The notes under the pieces: generated by a model | What the model saw: the letters and a program-made list of their open reading frames with translations, nothing else | Databases searched by the model: none | Told to the model about the DNA's origin: nothing | Made by a program: the position numbers and the translations under genes | Shown here: piece by piece, positions 8,583-15,785 of the stretch | How the letters are laid out: each line of letters starts with the position of its first letter | Numbering within the stretch: position 1 is the first letter of the stretch | NCBI RefSeq assembly: GCF_012395255.1 | Contig: NZ_JAAZQD010000002.1 | Span: 62,001-126,000 of the forward strand | DNA: 64,000 nucleotides | From: Oleiagrimonas citrea | GTDB taxonomy: Bacteria; Pseudomonadota; Gammaproteobacteria; Xanthomonadales; Rhodanobacteraceae | Reading direction: 5' to 3'

Positions 8583-9851
8583 TCAATCGCTGATCGCCAC
8601 GCGCGCGGCGCCGTTGAAGTTGTCGGTGCCCGAGATCACCACCTTGTCGCCGACCTTCAGGCCCTGCAGGATCTCGACTTTGTCGATGGAGCTGGCGCCG
8701 ACGCGGATCGGCGTCTTCACCGCGATGCCGTCGTGCACCACATAGGCGTAGCGACCGCCGGATTCGTCAACGAAGGAACCGCGCGCTACCGTCAGCACGT
8801 TGTCGCGCTTGTCCAGCACGATGCGCACCGACAGACGCTGGTTCTGACGCAGGTGCTCGGGCTTGGCGCCCTCGAAACGTACCCGCGCAGCCACCTCGCC
8901 ATTGACGACCTCCGGTGAGATGGCGCTTACCTGACCGTTCCAGGCGTTTCCGTTGCCGCTGATGCGCGCCGGCATGCCGACACCGAGATCCCGAGCGAAG
9001 CTCTCTGGCACCTTCACCTCGACCTCGAGTGCCGACAGATCGATCACGCTGAGCAATTTGGCATCCTTGGCCACAGTGGCGCGCGGTGCCACGAACAGCT
9101 GGCCGATCTGGCCGTTCACCGGCGAACGCACATTGAGTTCTCCGACCCGACGTTCGAGATCCTGGACCAGCAATGCCTGTCGGTCGTGCGCGAGTTTCTT
9201 GGCCTTGACGTCGAAACCAAGACTGTCGCGATTGAGGCTGAGATCGCTCTGCGCATGCTTGAGCTTGATCTGCGCCTTCTCTAACGAATCCTTGGCATGA
9301 TCAACGTCCGAGCGCGTGAACGCTCCGTTCTTGAACGCCTCTTGATAACGCTTGAAATCGCGATCAGCGCTCTGCACATCGATCCGCGCCGTCTCCACAT
9401 TCTGCTCGAGCTGGCCACGCTGCTTGCGCGCATCGATCTTGGCGCGCTCGTAATCGACTTCCATGGCATCCAGATTCGATTTCTCCTGTGCCAGCTTGTT
9501 CTTCAGCTCGGGGCTGTCGATCGTCGCCAGCACCTGACCGCGCTTGACCGTGTCACCGGCGTGCACCTTCAACGCAACCATGCCCGGTGAGTTGGCGTAC
9601 AGCGTCGGGCGGACAGCAGCGACCACGCGACCGTCGGCGGCAATGTCGTTGACGAACGCACCCCGCTGCACGGTGGCGAACGACAACCGTGACGCGCTGA
9701 CCGAGCTCGAGGCCGAAAGCATGTGCTTCAGGCTCGGCACCAGCAGTCCGATCACCACGATCACTGCGACCCCGATTCCGATCAGAACCAGGCGACGACG
9801 TTTGGGATGGACCTCGATCAATTGGTCCTGCGCGGATGTATCTCGAATCAT
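8583..9851 (-). CDS. Periplasmic adaptor (membrane fusion protein), HlyD/MacA family
   Basis: 422-residue adaptor, first gene of the ABC operon. A cytoplasmic N-terminus precedes one signal-anchor helix (RRLVLIGIGVAVIVVIGLLV). Then come a lipoyl/barrel-sandwich half (VKRGQVLATIDSPELKNKLA), a long coiled-coil hairpin rich in K, E, R and Q, the second half (VRSPVNGQIGQLFVA), a beta-barrel and a membrane-proximal domain. The family links an inner-membrane pump to an outer-membrane TolC-like channel; no channel gene is seen here. A sigma-54 promoter lies about 45 bases upstream. Confidence 0.93.
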   Translation of the reverse strand: MIRDTSAQDQLIEVHPKRRRLVLIGIGVAVIVVIGLLVPSLKHMLSASSSVSASRLSFATVQRGAFVNDIAADGRVVAAVRPTLYANSPGMVALKVHAGDTVKRGQVLATIDSPELKNKLAQEKSNLDAMEVDYERAKIDARKQRGQLEQNVETARIDVQSADRDFKRYQEAFKNGAFTRSDVDHAKDSLEKAQIKLKHAQSDLSLNRDSLGFDVKAKKLAHDRQALLVQDLERRVGELNVRSPVNGQIGQLFVAPRATVAKDAKLLSVIDLSALEVEVKVPESFARDLGVGMPARISGNGNAWNGQVSAISPEVVNGEVAARVRFEGAKPEHLRQNQRLSVRIVLDKRDNVLTVARGSFVDESGGRYAYVVHDGIAVKTPIRVGASSIDKVEILQGLKVGDKVVISGTDNFNGAARVAISD

Positions 9852-9895
9852 GTAGCAATCCTCTGCACTTGAATAGCGCGTCCGGAAATATATTT

Positions 9896-9912
9896 AGCAA
9901 GCCCCGTGCCAA
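9896..9912 (-). promoter_or_regulatory. Sigma-54 (RpoN) promoter of the ABC efflux operon
   Basis: The minus strand reads TTGGCACGGGGCTTGCT, a full match to the -24/-12 consensus YTGGCACGRNNNTTGCW. The spacing of the invariant GG and GC is correct. Transcription should start roughly 12 bases downstream, about 35 bases before the adaptor start codon. Such promoters need an AAA+ activator; none is encoded in this window. Confidence 0.85.
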
Positions 9913-9979
9913 CCCAAGAAAGCACACATAACCACATGTTTTTCATGGCGAAAAGTGCAGACCCCTTTGTCAAAAAGAG

Positions 9980-10003
9980 TGTCCGCGGACAGTGACCGGA
10001 CAC
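9980..10003. promoter_or_regulatory. Palindromic operator / probable enhancer-binding site
   Basis: A perfect 12-bp palindrome, TGTCCGCGGACA (9980-9991), is followed by another CGGACA (9997-10002) placed 11 bases, one helical turn, after the first. The cluster is about 70-90 bases upstream of the -24 element, the usual place for a sigma-54 activator site. It also lies 72 bases before the divergent ECF sigma gene, so it could serve both. Confidence 0.55.
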
Positions 10004-10074
10004 TACGAGCGAGCAGTCCCTCCATTACGGATGACCACTGCGACCCTTTTCCCATCTGGCGCATCATGTAAGAC

Positions 10075-10665
10075 GTGAACCCGAACTCGACATTCCGGCA
10101 GGACCTTCCCGACACCCTCATCGACCGTTTCCGTGCGGGAGACCTGGATGCGTTCGAGCAGATCTATCGCCGATTCGAACGCCCTGCCTTCACCCTCGCG
10201 TTGCGCCTGACCGGGCAACGCGAGAGCGCACAGGAAGTACTGCAGGACGCCATGCTCAAGGCCTTCGAGCGAGTCGGACAGTTCCGCGGCGATGCGCCTT
10301 TCTGGGGCTGGCTGCGGCGGCTGGTCATCAACGAAGCACTGATGCTGCTGCGCAAACGCGGCCGTTTCGAGGACGCACCCTTCGAGGAAGATGCCTTCGC
10401 CGATCATGCGCCCGCTCCCTGGATACACGCCGACGCGCCGACGCTCGAACGCGCCCTGGCCGAACTGCCGGACACCGCGCGCGCCGTTCTGTGGCTCTAC
10501 CACGTCGAGGGTTACACCCATGTCGAGATCGCCGAACAATTCGGCCGTACGGTGAGCTTTTCCAAGTCGCAGGTGGCGCGCGGCACGCAACGCCTGCGTG
10601 AACTTCTGCAACCCGAACCGGGCTATTCGCCCTGCCTGATCAACGCCGCGGGCAACGCATCATGA
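10075..10665 (+). CDS. RNA polymerase sigma factor, ECF (sigma-70) family
   Basis: 196-residue ECF sigma factor. Region 2 spans about residues 17-90 (DAFEQIYRRFERPAF, promoter-melting stretch WGWLRRLVINEALMLLRKR). Region 4 spans about 120-180 (ALAELPDTARAVLWLYHVEG, then helix-turn-helix VEIAEQFGRTVSFSKSQVAR). The start is GTG at 10075; the nearest upstream ATG is closed by a stop. The gene overlaps the next by ATGA and heads a three-gene operon divergent from the ABC operon. The stimulus is unknown. Confidence 0.92.
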   Translation: MNPNSTFRQDLPDTLIDRFRAGDLDAFEQIYRRFERPAFTLALRLTGQRESAQEVLQDAMLKAFERVGQFRGDAPFWGWLRRLVINEALMLLRKRGRFEDAPFEEDAFADHAPAPWIHADAPTLERALAELPDTARAVLWLYHVEGYTHVEIAEQFGRTVSFSKSQVARGTQRLRELLQPEPGYSPCLINAAGNAS

Positions 10666-11267
10666 ACATGTTCCCTCCCCACAACCAGCACGACGCCGGG
10701 CCGGACCGCCTCCGCGAAGCGCTGTCGCAATTGCCCGAGCATGCCCCCGACAGCGAGACCTGGTCGCGCATCCATGCACGCGCCGTCTCGCGCCGACGCA
10801 GTCGCCGGCGGTTGCGCCGCATTCTTCCGCTGGCTGCAGCCGCCAGCCTGCTGCTCGCACTGGGCATGCCCGTTCTGCACGACGCGACATCGCCTGACCG
10901 CGCCCCCCTGCAAACGCAGACACACGTATCCACACCGATGCAAAACCCGGCAACGGCGCACACCGCCATGCCGACCGTAGCCACCCTGCAGCATCGCTCC
11001 ATGCGCATGGAGCAATGGCTGAGCGAACTGCGCACCCACGGCGCACCGCTGCAAGGAATCGCTCTGGCACGTGCAGTGGATCTGCAGGACCGCATCGGCC
11101 TGGTCGATCTGCAACTTTCCGCACCCGGCGACACGCCCGCACGCAAGGCGCTGTGGCAGCAGCGCGTGAACCTGCTCCAGGACCTGGCGATGCTGCGCGT
11201 CAGCCAGTCGCCGGTCTCCGATCAACGCGCCATGGCCGAAAGCCGCAGCGCAGCCATTCAACTGTGA
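10662..11267 (+). CDS. Single-pass membrane protein, possible anti-sigma factor
   Basis: 201 residues; the ATG overlaps the stop of the sigma gene. The N-terminal 50 residues are cytoplasmic-like and end in a strongly basic run (SRRRSRRRLRRI). One helix follows (LPLAAAASLLLALGMPVL, about 54-72), then a periplasmic tail of about 125 residues. Topology and coupling to an ECF gene fit an anti-sigma factor, but no zinc-binding HxxxCxxC anti-sigma motif is present, so the role is inference from context. Confidence 0.7.
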   Translation: MNMFPPHNQHDAGPDRLREALSQLPEHAPDSETWSRIHARAVSRRRSRRRLRRILPLAAAASLLLALGMPVLHDATSPDRAPLQTQTHVSTPMQNPATAHTAMPTVATLQHRSMRMEQWLSELRTHGAPLQGIALARAVDLQDRIGLVDLQLSAPGDTPARKALWQQRVNLLQDLAMLRVSQSPVSDQRAMAESRSAAIQL

Positions 11268-11284
11268 CCCCGAGGAGACACCTC

Positions 11285-12343
11285 ATGTACCGACGCATTC
11301 TCTGTATTACTGCGTTGCTGCTGGCCGCTTTCGCGGTCCAGGCCGCACCGCCGCCCTCGACACCCAGTCCCGCCGAACAGGCCAAGCTGCAGAAGGAATT
11401 CCAGCATCTGCAGAAGCGCATGGAAGAACTGGGTGAGCGCATGGGCAAGCTCGCTGTGCGCATGCACGCCGACGACCCCAAGGTCTACGCCTATCGCTTC
11501 ATGGCCGATCCGGACCGCGGCATGCTCGGCCTGGTCATGATGCCGACCGACAAGGGCCTGAAGGTCGCCGCGATCACGCCCGGCTCGTCCGCCGAGAAAG
11601 CCGGCATCAAGGCCGGCGACCTGATCGTCGCCGTCGATGGCAAATCCGCTGTGGCAAACAACGGCCCCGGCTCCCACGCCTCCCGTCTCGAACTGCTGCA
11701 GAACCTCAAGGTCGGGCAGAAAGTGAAGCTGAAGCTCGACCACGACGGCAGCCAGCGCACCGTCCACGTTACTGCGCAGCGTCATGACAGCCCGGACTGG
11801 CAACGTGCGCTAGCGATGCACGACATCCACTGGCACGACAAGGGGCCGGGCGATGTCGACGTCGAACGCATCGTCATCCGCGCCCACGACAAGCTTGGCA
11901 AGCTGCGCAGCAAGAAGATGCTGTTCTTCGGCACCCCCTTCTGGGGCCTCAATCTGACCTCGCTGAACAAGGATCTCGGTCGCTACTTCGGCACCGAGAA
12001 AGGCGCACTGGTGCTGTCCACCGATGCCGAGCGCTATCCGGGCCTGAAAGCCGGTGACGTCATCACGCGTGTCGACGGCAGTGCGATCGACGATCCCGAG
12101 GACGTGACCCGCGCCGTGCACGAACACAAGGGCGAAGGTCCGCTCAAGCTGGCACTGCGTCGGCATGGGCGCACTCTCAACATTACGATGAAAGCGCCTT
12201 CGATCGACGCCATCCTGCCGCCGTTGCCGCCACCTCCGCCTGTTCCGCCACCGGCGCCGCCCGTTCCGCCGCCCCCGCCGCCGGCTTCGGTGCCTCCCGC
12301 TCCGCCTGCGCCGCCGGCGCCGCCCACACCGCCGTCGAGCTGA
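11285..12343 (+). CDS. Exported protein with two PDZ domains and proline-rich tail
   Basis: 352 residues starting at 11285 (MYRRILCITALLLAAFAVQA), with GAGGAG a few bases upstream. A signal peptide of about 20 residues is followed by a charged helix that may form a coiled coil (residues 25-65). PDZ 1 contains AAITPGSSAEKAGIKAGDLI; PDZ 2 contains YPGLKAGDVITRVDGSAIDD. The last 40 or so residues are almost all Pro, Ala, Val and Ser. There is no protease domain, so this is not a DegP/DegS enzyme. As third gene of an ECF operon it may be a periplasmic scaffold or regulator of envelope stress signalling (inference). Confidence 0.85.
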   Translation: MYRRILCITALLLAAFAVQAAPPPSTPSPAEQAKLQKEFQHLQKRMEELGERMGKLAVRMHADDPKVYAYRFMADPDRGMLGLVMMPTDKGLKVAAITPGSSAEKAGIKAGDLIVAVDGKSAVANNGPGSHASRLELLQNLKVGQKVKLKLDHDGSQRTVHVTAQRHDSPDWQRALAMHDIHWHDKGPGDVDVERIVIRAHDKLGKLRSKKMLFFGTPFWGLNLTSLNKDLGRYFGTEKGALVLSTDAERYPGLKAGDVITRVDGSAIDDPEDVTRAVHEHKGEGPLKLALRRHGRTLNITMKAPSIDAILPPLPPPPPVPPPAPPVPPPPPPASVPPAPPAPPAPPTPPSS

Positions 12344-12367
12344 CCTACAGCAACGTATGCGAATCAC

Positions 12368-12397
12368 CGAACGAGGCCGCCTGCGCGGCCTCGTTCG
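12368..12397. terminator. Strong hairpin terminator after the PDZ gene
   Basis: A perfect 13-bp stem with a CTGC loop (CGAACGAGGCCGC / GCGGCCTCGTTCG), followed by CTTT on the plus strand. It sits between convergent genes 25 bases after one stop and 4 bases from the other, so it can serve both, though the T-run is short. Confidence 0.65.
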
Positions 12398-12400
12398 CTT

Positions 12401-13057
12401 TCATGGCGCGACGCGACACGATCCGGGCTTGCCCAGGTGCCACTGCCGCGCCCGCTGTTCGGCGCACACCCGCCCCAGCCTCGACACGGGCGCGTCGATC
12501 ATGCTCAACCACGATTGGCCAGCCCAGATATGTAACCGGAAGCGCACCACCGCGACGCGCCCGTGCCCACCACCTCGCAATCCCCGCATCCATGCCACGC
12601 GTGTCGCGCACATCGTCGTCGCGACGGACGACTCGTTCGATCGTGCACTCCCGTGCAGCAAAGCGTCCCAGGCGCAGTAGTCACTGTCTGGAAGCAGCAC
12701 GATGCGCATCCAGCTCCGCCCGGATGCCTGTCGGCATTCGAGCCACTCGCATGGGCCGTTCTGATCCACGTGCGCATACCCGTCAACCGCAACCGTCGAC
12801 GACATCGCGGCCAACCAGGGATGCGCAGCCCAGAGCCGTCGTGACGCACACGCAGCCCCCGGCGGCACAGCATCGACGACATGACACAGCACCGCGCCCA
12901 GCGACGGCAAGGCTGCCAGCACATCCGCGCACGCATCTGCAGATGCATACTGTGTGCGGACCGCGGCCGGCACGACCGACACGGCCGAACGCCATGTGTC
13001 CGCCAGCATGCAGCGTCCGACATCCGCTGCGGAAAAGTCTTCGTCAAAAACAGGCAT
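12401..13057 (-). CDS. Uncharacterised protein linked to hemP
   Basis: 218 residues starting MPVFDEDFSAADVGRCMLAD at 13057, with GGAGG four bases before ATG. No signal peptide or membrane helix is evident. It is rich in Cys and Trp (WAAHPWLAAM, CEWLECRQASGRSWMRIVLL, YCAWDALLHG). It lies 107 bases downstream of hemP on the same strand and is probably in the same Fur-controlled transcript. I do not recognise a family. Heme or iron handling is suggested only by the neighbour. Confidence 0.7.
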   Translation of the reverse strand: MPVFDEDFSAADVGRCMLADTWRSAVSVVPAAVRTQYASADACADVLAALPSLGAVLCHVVDAVPPGAACASRRLWAAHPWLAAMSSTVAVDGYAHVDQNGPCEWLECRQASGRSWMRIVLLPDSDYCAWDALLHGSARSNESSVATTMCATRVAWMRGLRGGGHGRVAVVRFRLHIWAGQSWLSMIDAPVSRLGRVCAEQRARQWHLGKPGSCRVAP

Positions 13058-13164
13058 GCTCCCTCCGGCGCAACATGTGCATCGCTGGCTGGCGGGGCAT
13101 GGGGAGCGTGCCTGGCTGGCGCGGAAACGCGCACACGCCGGTCTGGCCGGCGCGTGCATTCGGA

Positions 13165-13353
13165 CTATTTCGTCAGGATCAGCTTGTCATTGCGCGTCAC
13201 GCGCAAGTGATATTCGCTGCCTTGATGCTCGATGACCAACTCGCGCGCGCCGTCGAGCAGGCGGCGGCTGGCCACGCGCTGCACGACCGGCGACGAGGCG
13301 AGTCGTGTCGCACGCGGCGAAACGGATGTGTTGGAAGGCTTGTGCAGCGACAC
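13165..13353 (-). CDS. hemP: Hemin uptake protein HemP
   Basis: 62 residues. The C-terminal half (LVIEHQGSEYHLRVTRNDKL followed by ILTK) carries the HemP/HmuP signature: a short beta-rich domain ending in KLILTK. The start is GTG at 13353 with GGAGA six bases before it. HemP is a small cytosolic protein needed for hemin uptake or for activating hemin receptor genes in several proteobacteria. A Fur box overlaps its promoter. Confidence 0.88.
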   Translation of the reverse strand: MSLHKPSNTSVSPRATRLASSPVVQRVASRRLLDGARELVIEHQGSEYHLRVTRNDKLILTK

Positions 13354-13384
13354 CGAAATTCTCCGTTGGGCATTCGCTACAAAT

Positions 13385-13403
13385 AGTAATGATTCTCATT
13401 TGA
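13385..13403 (-). promoter_or_regulatory. Fur box upstream of hemP
   Basis: The minus strand TCAAATGAGAATCATTACT matches 13 of 19 positions of GATAATGATAATCATTATC, including the core ATGA.AATCATTA. It lies 32 bases before the hemP start, where Fur bound to iron would block the promoter. Confidence 0.75.
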
Positions 13404-13426
13404 TAGTCAAGCCATCCGCCCTCGAC

Positions 13427-14392
13427 TCAGCTCAGGATGTCGTCCACGCGCTGCATGACCGAGGCATCGATCCGCTCGACCTGCGCCAGCGCCTTGAGAT
13501 TCTCCTCCAGCTGGGCGGGCTTGCTGGCACCCAGCATCACCGTCGACACATGCGGATTCTTCAGACACCAGGCCAGCGCGAACTGCGCCGGAGCGATGCC
13601 CAGCTCCTCGGCGAGATCGGCCACGGCGTTGGCCTTGCGCAGACGATCCGGGTCCTCCATCACGGCCTCGCGCAGCCACTCGTAGCCGGGAAGATTCAGG
13701 CGCGAATCGTCGGGAACGCCGTCGCGGTACTTGCCGGTCAGCAGGCCCGAAGCCAGCGGCGACCAGATCGTGGTGCCCATGCCGAAGTCGTCGTACAGCG
13801 GCGCGTATTCCTTCTCCACGCGTTCGCGATGCAGGAGGTTGTACTGTGGCTGCTCCATGCTCGGCCCATGCAGATGATGCGCACGGGCGATCTCGTGCGC
13901 TTCGCGGATACGCTCGGCCGGCCACTCGGACGTACCCCAGTACAGCACCTTGCCCTGGCGGATCAGCGTGTCCATGGCGAACACGGTCTCCTCGACAGGC
14001 GTGTCTTCATCCGGGCGATGGCAGAAATACAGGTCCAGGTAATCGACCTTGAGCCGCTTCAGGGCCTGATCGCAGGCTTCGCGCACATGCTTGCGCGACA
14101 GGCCGCGCTGCGTCGGTGCCGGGTCCTCGACCGCGCCGAAATAGACCTTGCTCGACACGCAGTAACTGTCACGCGGCCAGTCCAGGTCCTTCAGCGCCTT
14201 GCCCATGACGCGCTCGGCATCGCCGGCGGCATAGGTTTCGGCGTTGTCGAAGAAGTTGACGCCGTAGTCGCGCGCCATCGCCAGCAGCTCGACGGCCTGC
14301 TTGCGCCCCACCTGGCGGCCGAAGGTGACCCAGGCGCCGTAGGAAAGCGCGGAGAGTTTCAGACCGGTGCGGCCAAGACGACGATATTCCAT
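13427..14392 (-). CDS. Aldo/keto reductase, potassium-channel beta-subunit-like (AKR6 type)
   Basis: 321-residue TIM-barrel NADPH oxidoreductase. The start at 14392 (MEYRRLGRTGLKLSALSYGA) follows GGGAGA. Catalytic tetrad residues are visible: Asp and Tyr in FFDNAETYAAGDAERVMG, Lys in SSKVYFG, His in LYFCHRPDEDTPVEE. The NADP-binding end has LGASKPAQLEENLKA. The overall pattern is closest to the Kv-beta-like/YghZ group, which reduces aldehydes and methylglyoxal-type compounds; the true substrate is unknown. It ends just upstream of the hemP Fur box. Confidence 0.92.
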   Translation of the reverse strand: MEYRRLGRTGLKLSALSYGAWVTFGRQVGRKQAVELLAMARDYGVNFFDNAETYAAGDAERVMGKALKDLDWPRDSYCVSSKVYFGAVEDPAPTQRGLSRKHVREACDQALKRLKVDYLDLYFCHRPDEDTPVEETVFAMDTLIRQGKVLYWGTSEWPAERIREAHEIARAHHLHGPSMEQPQYNLLHRERVEKEYAPLYDDFGMGTTIWSPLASGLLTGKYRDGVPDDSRLNLPGYEWLREAVMEDPDRLRKANAVADLAEELGIAPAQFALAWCLKNPHVSTVMLGASKPAQLEENLKALAQVERIDASVMQRVDDILS

Positions 14393-14499
14393 GGTGATGT
14401 CTCCCGATGTGGAACCGCCGGCCAGTATGCATGCGCCGCACGGAACCTGCGGTGAAGCACGCGCTTGCGCACAGCCACGCGCCTGCCGTACCCTTGCGC

Positions 14500-14684
14500 C
14501 GCTCCATCGGGGAGTAGCCGACCGGCGACGAAATGCGCCGGAGCACGCGTCAACACACTTGATCGACCGATCATGGCGCGCGCGACGCGGACCACGTCCG
14601 CCTCCGGCAAGACCGCTGGTTCTCACGCAACGACCCGACCGGGGCGCGGCGTGCGAATCATCGCGTCCACATCGTCCCCGGTCC
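14500..14684 (+). ncRNA. yybP-ykoY manganese riboswitch
   Basis: Three conserved blocks of this class occur in order: CGGGGAGTAGCC (14508-14519), CGTCAACA (14548-14555) and CGGCAAGACCG (14605-14615). They are separated by GC-rich arms. Downstream, GACCGGGG (14636-14643) can pair with CCCCGGTC (14676-14683), directly before the AAGGAG ribosome site, giving a plausible translation switch. The class binds Mn2+ and often precedes UPF0016/GDT1 genes, as here. Arm boundaries are approximate. Confidence 0.85.
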
Positions 14685-14696
14685 CAAGGAGTCTCC

Positions 14697-15266
14697 GTGC
14701 AAACCTTCCTGATCGCCGCCGCCACCGTCGCATTGGCCGAAGTCGGCGACAAGACGCAGCTGCTGTCGTTGATCCTCGCCGCGCGTTACCGCAAGCCGTG
14801 GCCGATCTGCATCGGCATTCTGCTCGCCACCCTCGTCAATCACGCCCTCGCCGGATTCGTCGGGGAACTGCTCGCACGCTGGCTGACCCCGCAGGTGCTG
14901 CACTGGGTCGTGGTCGTCTCGCTGCTGGCCATGGCCGTGTGGATCCTGATCCCGGACCGCATGGAAGAGGAAGACGCGCAGGACAAGCCGCGCCATGGCG
15001 TCATGGTGGCCACCGTCATCGCCTTCTTTCTCGCCGAGATGGGCGACAAGACGCAGATCGCCACCGTGGTGCTGGCCGCGCAGTACCACCCGCTGTGGCA
15101 GGTCGTGGCCGGCACCACCGTCGGCATGCTGCTGGCCAATGTGCCGGTGGTGTGGCTGGGATCGCGCTTTGCCCATCGTCTTCCGCTGCGCGCCACGCGA
15201 CTGGCCTCGGCCGTGCTGTTCGCGGCGCTGGCCGTCTGGACCCTGCTCAGCGGTCCGAGGATGTAA
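14697..15266 (+). CDS. GDT1/TMEM165 (UPF0016) family transporter, probable Mn2+ exporter
   Basis: 189-residue membrane protein of about six helices. It has the two family signatures, AEVGDKTQLLSLILAARY and AEMGDKTQIATVVLAAQY (E-x-G-D-K-T), one in each half of an internal duplication. The start is GTG at 14697 with AAGGAG at 5 bases. Bacterial members, called MntX in some species, export manganese; the riboswitch just upstream supports that here. The family also includes Ca2+/Mn2+:H+ exchangers, so specificity is inferred. Confidence 0.9.
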   Translation: MQTFLIAAATVALAEVGDKTQLLSLILAARYRKPWPICIGILLATLVNHALAGFVGELLARWLTPQVLHWVVVVSLLAMAVWILIPDRMEEEDAQDKPRHGVMVATVIAFFLAEMGDKTQIATVVLAAQYHPLWQVVAGTTVGMLLANVPVVWLGSRFAHRLPLRATRLASAVLFAALAVWTLLSGPRM

Positions 15267-15284
15267 GCGCCGGGAACAACCGGT

Positions 15285-15785
15285 TCAGGCAAGGAAATGC
15301 AGCGCGACGGCGAGGATCACGGCCGCGAACACGCCGGCCACCACGTCGTCCAGCATCACGCCGATGCCACCCTTCACGCGCGCGTCGAGCCAACGGATCG
15401 GCCACGGTTTGAGCACGTCGAAGAAGCGGAACAGCGCGAAGCCGGCCACGATCGCCCACCACGGTGCGGCCAGCGCCGGCAGCAGCGCGATCCACTGGCC
15501 GATCACTTCGTCCCACACCAGGGCGCGGTGGTCGGACACGCCAATGCGCCGCCCGCTCTCGCCGCACGCCCAGAGGCCAATGGCGAAGCCGACGATCAGC
15601 ACCAGGCCCCAGGCCGGCGCGGCGAGGTCGCGCATGAACCACCACGGCAGGATCGCCAGCGCCGAACCGACCGTGCCCTGCGCCACCGGCGCCAGGCCGG
15701 CACCGAAGAACAGGGCCAGCCAGCCAGCCGGATGCGTGAGCAGCGCCGCGCGCTGCGTCGGGGTCAGGGAAGTGCGTGCGTTCAT
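15285..15785 (-). CDS. pgpA: Phosphatidylglycerophosphatase A
   Basis: 166-residue inner-membrane enzyme that dephosphorylates phosphatidylglycerol phosphate in PG synthesis. Family features are the N-terminal WLALFFGAGLAPVAQGTVGS, the acidic WDEVIGQWIAL and the metal-site KGGIGVMLDDVVAGVFAA, between hydrophobic helices. The start at 15785 overlaps the thiL stop (ATGA); an ATG at 15803 would add MGSFPL. It is the last gene of the rib-nus-thi operon and its stop faces the GDT1 gene. Confidence 0.93.
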   Translation of the reverse strand: MNARTSLTPTQRAALLTHPAGWLALFFGAGLAPVAQGTVGSALAILPWWFMRDLAAPAWGLVLIVGFAIGLWACGESGRRIGVSDHRALVWDEVIGQWIALLPALAAPWWAIVAGFALFRFFDVLKPWPIRWLDARVKGGIGVMLDDVVAGVFAAVILAVALHFLA

